In this document: piece by piece, positions 1 to 12,300 of the stretch
How the letters are laid out: every line of letters starts with the position of its first letter
Position numbering within the stretch: the first letter of the stretch is position 1
Assembly (NCBI GenBank): GCA_963575645.1
Contig: OY754466.1
Span: forward strand, 35,248,001-35,312,000
DNA from: Xanthostigma xanthostigma
Lineage: Eukaryota > Arthropoda > Insecta > Raphidioptera > Raphidiidae
Length of the DNA stretch: 64,000 nt
Direction: 5' to 3'
Program-made: the position numbers and the translations under genes
Notes under the pieces: generated by a model
Told to the model about the DNA's origin: nothing
What the model saw: the letters and a program-made list of their open reading frames with translations, nothing else
Databases searched by the model: none

Positions 1-562
1 AGTAGAATTTTCGCCTCGCGGTGATTTTAGGACAAAAAGTTTCCTCGAAATCATCGACAATCTTCACAGTGAAATCAAACGACGTGCGAAAGTCTATATG
101 GAAGTTTCAGAGAGATTTGCATTTCTCATCAACTTTTCTCTAAGTGATGGAGACCTCCACGAAGCTGTAAATAACTTAGTTCGTTTTTATTCTAGAGATT
201 TGGAAGAATTTTTCATTGAAATGAAACAATTCCAAAGTTACGTGAACTCCAGATACACTGATGCACAAAAAACTCATAGTCATTTGTATAAGATTCTAAT
301 GGAAGATCAATTAGCCGATGTATTTCCTAACACAGAAATAGCTCTTCGGATTTTTTTAACATTAATGATCACAAATTGTTCTGCCGAACGATCCTTCTCG
401 CAATTAAAAAGAATCAAAGCTGCTGAAAGAGCTACAATGCGACAAGAGCGACTCGAGATGTTAGGTATACTTTGCATTGAGTCAGATTTATTGAACAAAA
501 TCGATATTGATGATATAATTGATGAATTTGCCGAAAACAAATGTAGAAAACGACATGTTTAA
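1..562 (+). CDS. hAT-family transposase, C-terminal part (ZMYM1-like), partial
   Basis: The frame is open from base 2 to the TAA at 560-562; a possible internal ATG lies at 98 but the frame runs through it, so the start is outside the window. Near the end is the hAT C-terminal dimerisation signature (NCSAERSFSQLKRIK, then a leucine-rich helix), the part of hAT transposases that holds the dimer together. By family knowledge this type is the ZMYM1 / '52 kDa repressor'-like hAT group. The reading frame shows no break in the visible part, so the copy may be young, but the catalytic core is upstream of the window and cannot be judged. The element's 3' terminal repeat follows at 713-728. Confidence 0.88.
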   Translation, partial: VEFSPRGDFRTKSFLEIIDNLHSEIKRRAKVYMEVSERFAFLINFSLSDGDLHEAVNNLVRFYSRDLEEFFIEMKQFQSYVNSRYTDAQKTHSHLYKILMEDQLADVFPNTEIALRIFLTLMITNCSAERSFSQLKRIKAAERATMRQERLEMLGILCIESDLLNKIDIDDIIDEFAENKCRKRHV

Positions 563-728
563 AATGTAGATAGTAATTTTATTGATATTATTACATTGTG
601 ACAATAAAATTTTTATGAAAGATATAAGTTTGTATTTTTTAATCGAAAAAAGAAGGGAACGGACGTGAAAAAAAGGGCCCCCAAATTGATGGTTGCCTAG
701 GGCCCCGTTGAGGGTTAATCCGGCCCTG
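1..728 (+). mobile_element. 3' end of a hAT DNA transposon
   Basis: Contains the transposase C-terminus, an AATAAA at about 603-608, and a 3' end GGTTAATCCGGCCCTG (713-728), the reverse complement of a classic CAGGGCCGGATTAA hAT terminal repeat. The 8 bases after it (729-736) would be the target duplication; the partner copy is outside the window. Confidence 0.8.
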
Positions 729-809
729 CGCACAAGACACGCGGCTTATGGCAGTAGTGACTAGAGATATAGTGTATATTGAACTTTGTTGTCAACAGTG
801 TTTGAAAAA

Positions 810-960
810 TTCAAATCTTTGATTAACGTCTGAATAGAACTCTTCAAGTAAATAAAATTGTCGACCGATTTTTCTCAGATATATTGATTTGTATTTTTAT
901 CATTTTTGTCAATATATCGTATGGTCTGAGAAAAATTGGTCGACAATTTTATTTACTTGA
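810..960. mobile_element. Small foldback element with 13-bp flanking direct repeat
   Basis: The core is an inverted repeat: 842-878 pairs with 925-962 (CTTCAAGTAAATAAAATTG type arms with TCGACC inside). The insertion starts TTCAAATCTTTGAT. It is bounded by the 13-mer AGTGTTTGAAAAA at 797-809 and 961-973. A second copy with the same start and arms lies at 8625-8831 and has its own 12-bp flanking repeat. Long direct repeats suggest insertion by target-primed reverse transcription rather than a cut-and-paste transposase (inference). Confidence 0.65.
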
Positions 961-964
961 AGTG

Positions 965-1990
965 TTTGAAAAAATACCAGTCAATTAGGCGACGGGACCA
1001 AATTGACATTTGATATAGTATAATAAAGAAAATAAAATTTCTGCAATATTGCGTGCGGTGACGCGGGTAATGGCTAGTATTCAATATGTTATTTCCTATT
1101 CGTTGACATGGTTACGTTCATAAGATGTTCCGCGTAATGTAAAAAGTATCTGGGTGACCGAGCTTTGCTCGGAAAGTTAAATAAAATACTGATATGCTGT
1201 GGGTAAGCTTTAAAGGCTAACTGTCATAATATTTTGAAAACAATTATTTCATTGTTTGTATAAAATTCCAAAACCTACTTACAATATTTAAGTATTTTCA
1301 TACGTCAAAAAATTGATTTTTATAATGATAAAATTTGTATGAAAACGATTTTTTAGAGAGATTAGACCAAGCTAAAACGATTTTTTGCCCCCCAAAATCC
1401 CTTTTCAGTAAATTTCATCCAAATCGTTACGGCCGCTTTCGAGAAAATATTTAGGGACATAGGTAGGTACATAGGTAGATACAAGATTAGCTCGTTTAAT
1501 AATATAGGGGATTAATCAAAACGTGCTTAACTAACTTGTTTTCGACTGATCTACAGAACAAACGAACAGCTGATTTTTTTTATTGTCAAAATATTGCCGA
1601 AACTATAAAATTTAGAAAAATGTTTACGAAACTTTTTTGAAAGAATTAATAGAGTAATAAGCCATTATGAAAAGTATACCATTATTACATACAAAAACAC
1701 CGTTATAGCATACATCTCTTCTGTGCTTGCACCGATTTTCCCCAAAAGCAATAGGGCTCTTTATATTTGCATACCAAACATCCTCCCAAAATTTGGTTTC
1801 AATCCGCTCATGCGTTTGACCTGTATCGTGCTCACTGCAGACAATCACACAAACAGACGCACAGAATTTTTCCAAAAATATGTTTTTTGGATTCGGGAGA
1901 CCTCAAAACGAAGATATTGCAAAATTTTGAAAAGTGATTTTTGACCTAAATTTGTACCATTCCGCACTTGCGGGTTTGAATGGTATAAAA
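965..1990. repeat. Mosaic of LINE 3' tails and dispersed repeats
   Basis: 965-1080 is an inverted copy of a tail also seen at about 10685-10830 and 21165-21280 (TGTCAAATGTCA-type core ending in CTAGCTGTTACCCGCGT). 1150-1500 holds a GGTGACCGAGCTTTGCTCGG motif and a stretch repeated at 24260-24495. 1650-1990 is an inverted copy of the 'TACCATTCCAACT' family seen again at 5205-5450, 9000-9260, 10470-10670 and 20810-20970. No gene is visible here; short open frames are translations of these repeats. Confidence 0.6.
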
Positions 1991-2622
1991 GTTAATAAAT
2001 AAACCATCATATTATGGATCTGATTCATAGCTTAGTCTATCCCGTTACTTCTGGTTGACTCTGAAAAACATCAATTTAAAATGTTCCCGCGCTGCCACTG
2101 ACGCGAGAAAAGCTACGGGGAATAGCTAGTAATGATATATGTGAGTTTTAATTGTTCACGCAACACCCAACAATGAACTATTGTATAATTTTGTAAGACG
2201 ATACAGTTGAACGTCCTAACGACGCAGAGTATCCATTTTGCGATAGCTGCGAACTGACAAAGAGGAATTGCTTTGGGAAAACAAGCTTCTTCAATCAGTT
2301 AGGTATACCCTGCGGCCGAATCCGGTCAAAGTTCAAAAGAATATTGATGTTTGTGGCGGAAGCTTGAAACAGAACGGAACGGAAACTTTGTTGCGAATAA
2401 AAAACTGACCGAACAACTAAAAGAAGGATTCCAGCGCCTTAAGGCTCTTATTTATCACAACCAACAAGTACACTTTATTTCTTTCACTCAACTTATTTAC
2501 TTTATTTGTAAATATATATAGGCGACTGAAAGTACAAGGGACAGCCATTAAGATTTTTTTGTGTAGTTTACGTGCCTTGTCGACCTACACAATATGCTAA
2601 CAAAAAAGTCCCTGGACTATAG

Positions 2623-2785
2623 TTGGCACAACTAAAAGTGTACATCCCACAAGTTTTCCACTGTATAATGAAAATTGAAATAGTATATTGTGCAACTAGT
2701 GCGGCAAGTTGTCGATTGCCCACGAAAGCGAAGTTGAGCGCACTCGCTTCGCTCGTGCGCAATCGACAATGCCGCACGAGTACTA
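2623..2785. repeat. Inverted-repeat element fragment
   Basis: GTGCGGCAAGTTGTCGATTG near 2698 pairs with CAATCGACAATGCCGCAC near 2758-2776. The preceding CACATCCCACAAGTTTTCC block recurs at about 13718, so this is dispersed repeat sequence. 2786-3228 is AT-rich intron or upstream sequence with nothing else recognisable. Confidence 0.5.
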
Positions 2786-3228
2786 TTTTTTATTACGAAT
2801 TAAATTAAATTAAAATTTTATTACGAATTAAAAAAAGAAATTAGAAGTAATAAAAATTAAAATTAAAACATTAAAAAGTTAAAAATTCAGTTAAAATTGT
2901 TATTGTATTGGTAACTATAGTAACTCTAAATTTGCGTGCGGCAAACAATAATTTCAGTGCGACAAATAAAGTTTCCGCATGCAAATAAAAATAGCTACTT
3001 TTCAACCGTAACAGCGTGCGTAAACATATCACTTTTCCCGCATGTGTAATAAAAAATTTTTTGAACAATTGAAAAAATAAATAAAAGAAAAATATAGATA
3101 TGAAAATTTTTTTTTTAATTAAAATGAAATATTTTGATTTGATTCTGTCTGTCATCATATTGAAAATGTCATAAATTATGACCAAAGAGTTTTTCACTTT
3201 AAATAGCATAGATTCTGTTATTGTGCAG

Positions 3229-3347
3229 GTGTCCAGTTCAGAGTACTTCAGTGTGAGCTTTGACACGGGAACAGCCCCGATGGACGACCTCGGCATCTTC
3301 CATGGCCACGAAGAGTTTATCGCTGCCGCCAAGGGAACCTCACTTGT
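3229..3347 (+). CDS. GEF exon a: segment leading into the Ras-binding-like domain
   Basis: Acceptor TTGTGCAG before 3229, donor GTAAGT at 3348. Only one frame is open (starts VSSSEYFSVSFDTG); the other two hit stops. It ends two bases into a Val codon, which the exon at 34389 completes, giving a continuous ...GTSLV-DALGASCERRG. GC content is clearly above the flanks. Confidence 0.85.
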
Positions 3348-6300
3348 GTAAGTAAATTTACATAACTTATTACAAATATATTGTTTCCCATGAAAAGAGT
3401 TTTCTTCTAAGCTCGTTCATGGTAGAGTGCTGTATAGTGTTCATATTTAAGCAGTAATAGGGTATTTTGCACCATGTATGAAAAAATCTAATAATAGATA
3501 CATATTTTTAATAGAATTTGTAAAAAGTAAACATGAACTGTTGATTTCTATTCATAATAATGCACTATACATTTTATAATTCAATTTTAAGACTTGTATT
3601 TTTTAATCTGTTCTTCAAAAATTTAAAACGCCGCTCGCCATGTTGGATTCCGGCGTGACGTCACTTCGTGTATAAACAGCTACGTTTATGTTGTGCTGTG
3701 TGTTATTTTGAAGTTATTTCAAATTATTATCACGTTTATAGACTTCTATTTCATATTTTCATCATGGAAAATGGTTTCGTAAAAGCAGAAAGTACTAATC
3801 TACCAAAAATAAATATGTTTAATAAATAAATAAAGTTTTACTAACTTGTATACTTACTTAGACTGGTAATCATAGCAATCTTAAATATTTTTAGTTGTAA
3901 AACGTTACTATGGTTACTGTGCACTATCGTTATTATTAACAATCATAGTGACGTCACGAGTCGTTTTTGCGCGAATATTCATAATGATACAAATCTTCTT
4001 GGTTTTCGGGCTTGTATGCCGTGGTCCATTGGTATTACTACCTGAAGTTTCGTCTACAACTGCGGTAGACATTATCAAAGGCGATGGGGTAGCGGGCGAA
4101 GTTTCCTTCTAGGCTGCTCACAGGTAAGCCTAGAAGGAAACTTCGCCCGCTACCCCATCGCCTTTGATAATGTCTACCGCAGTTGTAGACGAAACTTCAG
4201 GTAGTAATACCAATGGACCACGGCATACAAGCCCGGAAACCAAGAAGATTTGGATCAACACCGGCCGTGAAAGCCTACACACTTGGATTCATAATGATAA
4301 ATTAAAAGTCGTTTTTATGGCACTATTCGGTTATAAAATATTATAAAAATTGTAGTGCTTCTTTATCACTTTAGGATTCATTTAAAACAACGGTGTAATA
4401 GCCTATTGTCACCAATATTCGTATAAATAATTGAAATAATCATTCAGAAAAACGTACTTTTTCTACATGGTTACTGATAAACAAAAATAAATGACACGAC
4501 CCCATACCTATAGTTTACAGGAAAACCTAAACGAAAATCTTAAGTCTTAAAGTTCTCACGGAAAACGGAATGGTTCAAAACCATGTCCACGCGAGGTCGG
4601 CTCGCACTTGGCCGAAACTTGTATTTCTATACTCAAAAAAAAGATTGGTTTTTAGCATTGAAATAGTTTTATATTCAATATTTTGCCTTTTTCAACGTCT
4701 TCATATTTCTGAAAATGACGTAATAAAATAACAAAAGATAGAAAAAGAAAGTGAAATAAACAAATTAGTCCGCTTTTCACAAGAATTCTCGGGAGAGATG
4801 AAACATAAAAATAATGAGATCGGTTTAGTTTATACGAAATGGTACATAAATATCTATTTTCTTAAAATATCTTTAAAAATTCCCGAAACGAAGAGCACTT
4901 TTCTCATTCCGTATTTCAGCGTTCAGTATATAGATAAGCTTTTACAATGTCAGTATGTATTTTTAAAAAGACTCGTTATTATTACATTTGTCAGGGATCA
5001 AACTTAAATAGTCGACTTGATCTGCATATCCACAAATACATGAAATTCGCCACGTCATCAATTCCCGTTCGTCGTTTATCCAGTCACGTGTGCAAATAAA
5101 TCACTAAAGCATGTAGCGACGATAGATGGATACGGAAGCCTTTCATCCGCTTGTGTATCACACATATATAGGTACTACATCGCTTCTGACTTACTTATGT
5201 ACTTTTTATTACCATTCCAACTCCATAATCTTCAAAATTTTACATTTTGTCGTTCTGAGGTTTCCCGAGTTCAAAAAAAATATTTTTGGAAAAATTCTAT
5301 GCGTTATTAGTTTGTTAGCTGTGTGTTTGTTAGTCTGTTTGTGAACACAATACAGGTCTATGTGAAATCTTTTGGAAGTATGTTTGAAGAGCCCTATTAT
5401 TTTTGGGGAAATCGGCGAATGCACAGAAGAGATGTATGCTATAAATTTTTATATTATAACTAGCGGCCCGGTCCGATTTCGCTCGAATTTGTAGATAGCT
5501 ACCGTTTTTCAGTCGACTTACGTTGTAAAATTGATATACACGAAAAGCGCTTGACATTAAAATCGGTATAGTAGGCTATCCTTAAAAGATAGACATACGC
5601 CATCGCAGACTTTTCTGTAGACCCATAAAGGAGGAACAATTCCACCATACCTACATTGTTTTGTTATATCTCAAAGGGATTAGGCAGCGTTTTCGATGAA
5701 AGCTCCCAGTCGATTTGATTTTTTCCCGACATCTTCAGCAATCATCGTCATATTTCAACCAATTTACACAAAACATTAATGAATTACACATATACATCTT
5801 TCTCTTGAATCACTGCGTCCATTGATGAAAACGGTATGAAAATTCGTTCGGTAGTTTTTGAGTTTATCGCGTTCAAACAGACGCGGCGAGAGGACTGTGT
5901 TTTATATATGTTACCGGCCAAACCCGATTTCAGGACAAACTAGTTTGGCCTACTATTCATACTAGGACAAACTAGTCCAGCCTAGGCCAAACTGGTTTGT
6001 AGAACTAGTTTGGCCTAGGCCAAACTAGTTTGTCCTGAAATCGGGTTTGGCCGGTAACATATACATTTCATAACGGATTATAATATGAAATGTATATAAT
6101 GTATAATAAATTCTATTAATTTTTCCAAAAGTTTTGTAAAAATTTTTTTTTCTGAACTTTATAGTTTTGGAAATATTTTGAAAATGAAAAAAAGTCAGTT
6201 ATTCTTATGTTCTGAAGATCTGTAAAAAATAATTAGGTAACTGACAATATCATAAACTATAAAACTACCTTATAATAACGAATGACAAATTTTGTCAGTT

Positions 6301-9300
6301 CCTGCTTAAAATGTCCTCTAAAATATAAATGGTTCTTAACGTCACGTTTAATCCATTCTGAATATACCAATACTTTACTTTTCCGGAATAAATATTAATA
6401 AAACACAGTAAATGGTACAGAATTTGATGTATCCGTCCAGATGCTAAATTACTAATATAAAAATGCTTGCATTTTGCAAGCGTAACGTTTAAACTGTAAT
6501 ATAATATTAAAAATGCACGGTTCTATATTTTTACTAAATGACGATTTTTTATGTTCAATAAATTCATTTTCTGCACTCGAAATTAAATTTTAGAATTTTG
6601 AGAATATTCTTAACCGAAAAGACTCACGAACCCATGCCAATAGTTCGCTTTTATTTCACTATAAGTCGAAACAAAATGCATATTATTGAAGCGTTATCAA
6701 GCTTTCACCACTTTATTTAAACTAATACTAAAATGTTTGTTTAACGTCTGATTATATTATACATAGCCTAGTGAAGAAGTGAGATATCTGCGAAAAATAG
6801 ATCAAAGTCTCCTAAAAATATGAGCAATTCGGAAACATATTTCGAAAAATAAAAGACGTTTTTTTATTTTTTGCGAACACAAAAATTGCATTTGTTATTA
6901 ACAAAAAAAAATTGGTTGTCTGTAAAGTCGGTTTACGGACGATAGTTTTACGTGATAACGTATTCCGTAATACATAACCTAAACCTCCCAAAATTTGGTT
7001 TCAATCCGCTTATCCTTGGTGTCGGAATGATAAGAAATGTCAAAAGTGACGTTTGCAACTGTCAAAGTATTATGTTCTAATAATAATTAGTTATTCCAAT
7101 ATAGTTAACTTAGAAGGCGTTGCATTTCACAAAATACTAATGTCAAAAAATTGAATTAAACATTAGAAATGCAGCCGTTTTCATGTTAAGACAAGACATA
7201 CGTTATTTTCTAATTTCCATGTACGGCAAACAAAGACGACCGACCGCGTCGCGCCATGCATTAGACAACATTGCATTTATACAGCTATTTTTCTATATAA
7301 ATTTGTATAAAAAAACTGTTTAGGCAAATTCTGTTATACGAAATCTATGTAAAATGTTCTCTTCTTTCGTTTAAGACTGGTTTCAAACCGATCTGATTTA
7401 AATTGAGCGAGAAATTAGCAAAAAGCACGCACAGGGTCAGGCGGAACGTTACGCGTTACGCGTTACGAACGTCAGGAACGTTAGGAACGTTACACTTTTT
7501 CGTGCATGCAACCGGTGTTTTATCAATTTATAAGATTGGTGATTCATCAATTTATAAGACGTATAAAGTTCCACCTCCCGGACTCTATATCTATTAATAA
7601 GAAAAAAAAAATTTTTTTTTCTTATTAATTATTATCGATGGACACGATATCTAATATATCTATATCTATTATTTATAGTTTTAATTTAACGTTGAAAATG
7701 AGATTCCGCGCGGCCCTTACAGCTCGAGCGCAACGCCCTGTTTATAGAGTAGGTACTACAAAAATAACAAAATAATTTAATATATTAGTATTAAATGACA
7801 ATATAAAAATTTTAAATTTATTTTTAAAAAAGTGAGGCTATTGTTAACAAAATAATTTTTTCGAATGACCGTTTTCATTGAAAACAACAAATAATGTTTA
7901 AATAATTGACCTATAATTTGCTCTTTGGAGCCCTTTTTACATATCTATATACTTAAGATCACGTTATAAAAGTTTTTAAAAAATTTTTATTAAAGTTAAC
8001 AAAAAATTTGTTTTTTATTTCGTTTTTTGTTAATAACAAATGCAATTTTTGTCGGCGCAACAAATAAAAAAAACGTGGTTTTCGAAATATTTTGCCGAAT
8101 CGAATAAGTTATTGCTCATGTTTTTAGGAGACATGAAACTATTTTGCACAGATGTCTCACTTCTCGACTAGGTTAACAGTAAAAAAATAAATAAAATTTT
8201 ATTTATTAAATTAAACTAAGCTTTTCAGTGTTTAGTCTTAAATCGTGTTGCTCTTAAAACAATTTAGATAAGCTTTAATGGAACTATGTTTAGTACCCAA
8301 GCTGAACAGCTAGAAGATGAAGACACCATATAATGAAAGCCTGCTGAAATTAATATTTTCCTTTCTCGATGCTTCCTTTTGCTATAAATTACAGGTTAGG
8401 TGTTTTTTTATGTCTCTTTCTTGCGCTTGTACAATGAATGTTCCATCTGTTTTATTACATAATTTATGACGATGCATTTTTATTATCATGCTTAAGAGGG
8501 AAGAATTCAATGAATATTATATTCTGAAGTATAACTTTTTATGCGGATTCGGGCCGCACGATATAACCATGGCAACGAGAAACAAATCTCACAGTAACAT
8601 TGAAATGTCAATGTATAACATTTATTCAAATCTTTGATAAACGTCTGATTAGAACTCTTCAATAAATAAAATTATCGACCAATTTTTCAGACAAATATAT
8701 TGACAAAAAATATATAAATTCAATACATTAACGTTTCAGTCCGGATTTGGACCGAAACGTTAATGTATTAAATCTATATATTTTTTGTTAATATATTTGC
8801 CTGAAAAATTGGTCGATAATTTTATTTATAAGTATAACATTTATGCCGTGTTAAAGAAAAGATTGTCAAAAAATTGTGGTTTTACAATGGCTCTGGATTG
8901 TGATCATATAATTACAATTTTCAATACAGGCAGGAGCAGGCGACAATTCATTGCAACAGGAATTTTTCTCAAAATCACTATAATTGATATCCATAACTAT
9001 TACCATTCCAACCCACAATTGGGGAATGGTACTAGTTTAAGTCAAAAATCAAATTTCAAAATCGTACAATATCTTTCCGTTTTGAGGACCCCGAATCCAA
9101 AAAACATATTTTTGGAAAAACTCTTTTCTGTGACTTTGTTTGTCTGTGAGCACAATGCAGATCAAACGGATGAGCAGATTGAAACCAAATTTTAGAAGGA
9201 TGTTTGGTATGCAAATATAACAGTGTTTTTATATAATAACGGTATACTTTTCATAATGGCTTATTATTCTAATTATTTTTTCAAGAGTTCCGTTAAAAAA

Positions 9301-12300
9301 TGTTTTTCTAAACTTTATAGTTTCGGAAATTTGAAAATAAAAAAAATCAGCTGTTCTTTTGTTTTGTAGATCTGTCAGAAACAATTGAGTTAACATCAAT
9401 TAGTGTTTGTGATCTTTTTCGTGGAATGAGATATTTGTATTGCAGTAATATCCACAAAAAATGTCAAAAATTTAATTTCTTCAAATATTTTTTCCTTCAG
9501 AGAAAGCTTATTGGAACGTACTATAACTATATCAGTTATATAGGTACAATATATATTTTTCTCAGTGAAATGAAAGTATCAAATTGTTTCTGATTCATGG
9601 CATGTATACTATTTATATGTTATATTGGATTCCACCCTTGAAAAAGGAACTCACATTTTCAATAAAACTATAAACTTTGTTATGAAAACAGCACACATTT
9701 CAGATTGCGCGGATGGGTTATTTGCTTTCGTTCGATGTTTTGATTGAAAAGTGCCTGCTTAACTCAGGTCAATAGTTTTTTGAAGTAAAACTTCTTTACG
9801 CACGCTTGACTTACGGAGTAAGCTGGTGAATGCCTGACGAGAGATTTACGGAAGTGTGATCGGGCAAGGCGAACGTAAGTTGAGAGGGAGATATAAGTTA
9901 GTGAAGATAGAAAGATGATGACAAATACTTCACTGACTAGTGGCGCTATCAGTTAGCCGAAAATATAAGCAGTACTAACAATAGAATGACACATACTTTA
10001 CTTGCCAGTGGCGCTATCGGGTGACACAAAAAGTTTTGTAAACCTACTTTAAATAATATTTCATAAAGATTTACGCTTAAAATCCAACGAGAGCTAAGTA
10101 ATTGCAATGTATTACTTTTGTTTTCATTATCTTTATGGTTATATTTCTATCTTCTTACATTATACTGTTCATTTCGTTCTTGAACAATTTTATAAAGTAA
10201 TATTTTGCTCAATACATTAAATATTCTACGTTTAAAGTGAATAGAATATTGTAAAATCATTTTAAAATTCATATTTTGTGAATTTAAGGGTGAATAATAA
10301 CAAATTATGGCAGGAAGAAGTTTTACTTCAGTCGTGTGGTCTAAAGCACACTCGTTTTTTTTATTTTAGAAATATCTAAATAAATATAGGTACAGGTTGT
10401 CCAAAGTTAACAGTGTTAACACTATCGGTAACTTTGTAAATATCGGAGCTACGACTTCGGTTACTAGTATTTTACCATTCCAACTCCTCAAGTGGGGAAT
10501 TTAGTACATACTAATTTAAGTCAAAAATATCTTTTAAAAATTTTACAATATGTTTTCGTTTTGAGGTCCTTCGAATTGAAAAAAAATATTTTTGGAAAAA
10601 AGCTGTGCATCTGTTGGTCCGTCTATGTACAGTGAAAAGTGTACGATCCTAATATAAAAAAAATCATTTATCATAATGTTTAATACTAGCTGTTACCCGC
10701 GTCATCGCACGCGTTGATAGAAATTTTATATTCTTTATTATAATATGTCAAATGTCAATATTTTTGAAGTTGAAATGGTCCTAACGCCCAATTAGCTGGA
10801 ATTTTTTTCATAAACGTTAATGGTACTCCGTTAATTTAAAATTTAAAACAATCATAACGAAAATACACTATAATATAGGTTTAGCCTCTTCATGCAAAGA
10901 CTAATTGTTATTCCGTGAAATTTACATAATTTCAAAACTCACATCTAGTCTTGTGTAAATTGTTATGAATGATTTATTAACTTGTTTACTGCGAATTTAA
11001 TCGTAAAAACATATCACCCTGCGTTTCCCAGTGTCGATTAGTTTTTTCCAGAATAACAAACGACATGCAGTGTGAATGTGGGTTTATGGCAATTTTGACT
11101 CTTAATATAAAGGTCACTGCACATGAGGCTGCTTTTGCCGTTGGATTCCTTGCTAGATTACAAGCGTGCTCTGGCGCTGAGTTTCGTGATGGTTTTTGTG
11201 TTCGCTTCACACGATACGTGTATTGAAGCTGGGTTTAGTGCGCGCGTAGTGACAGTTCGAATGTTAACAAAAGTGAACTTTATTGTCTCTGAACAGAACA
11301 CACGCTTTAACGTCATATTTGTGTGTGGCCGTTTGTTCATGTTCATGACAAGATACTGTTTTCTGATTGGTTCTTTTTCAAAACAAGGACGAAAAATAGC
11401 CCCGGTTCTTAGTTTGAAATCCATATTGTGACCACGCACGCGAACCCGCAGTGATGTCATTTCCATCTTCGCAGCCAGCGCGCTAGCCAGCACAAATCCT
11501 AGCGACAAAATCAGCCTCGTGTCCAGCGGCCTTTACTTTCTGCTTAGCATTATTTCTATTTTTGTGCCAAAACGAGATGTCACTTTGCGCAGAATGCTGA
11601 TGAATGGATCTACAAAAATCCTTTCCTAACTAAAAAAACGGGAGAGAAGGCGATGTCTATTCTTCACAGATATTGCTAGTATAAAGGACCCCGCACAAAC
11701 CTTATGGGATTTGGTTCTCGGTTAAATTGATCGAAAATGGTTTTCTTTTATAGTTTAAAGGTCACTGAGAAAAAGTGTCCATGGGCGTATATCCTAAAAA
11801 CCAATAGATTTTTAGCTACAGATATGTTTAGCGAAATTTTAGATATGGGGATATCCATTGAATTCACAAATTTAAAAAATCCTAAGCTCTAGAAATGTGT
11901 TTTCGAGTGCGCTGAATCCAATTATGACATTATTATTTTATTCAGGGTGACACCTTCCAACATTATCTAGTTTTCGACTAGTTTTCTATTTCTAAAAAAA
12001 AGGACAAAAGTTGAACATGGAACGTTTGTGAATTCAATGGATATCCCTATATCTAAAATCTCGCTAAACATATTATCTGTATAGCTAAAAATCTATTCGT
12101 TTTTGGGCTATGCGCCCATGGACTTTTTCTTAGTGACCTTGAAACTATAAAATAAAACCATTTTCGATCAATTTAAACGAGAACCAAATCCCATAAGGTT
12201 TGTGTGATGTCCTTTAAGTTACTCTCTATCTCTCTTAAATTGGTGAAAATGAATACCTTGGGAGCTTGGTTTGTTGCATACGATGATACGATAGACGCTG

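Noticed and set aside
11123-11508. Overlapping open frames of 102 and 116 codons on opposite strands
   Set aside because: They lie within an inverted-repeat element whose other three copies do not keep the frames; higher GC explains the lack of stops.
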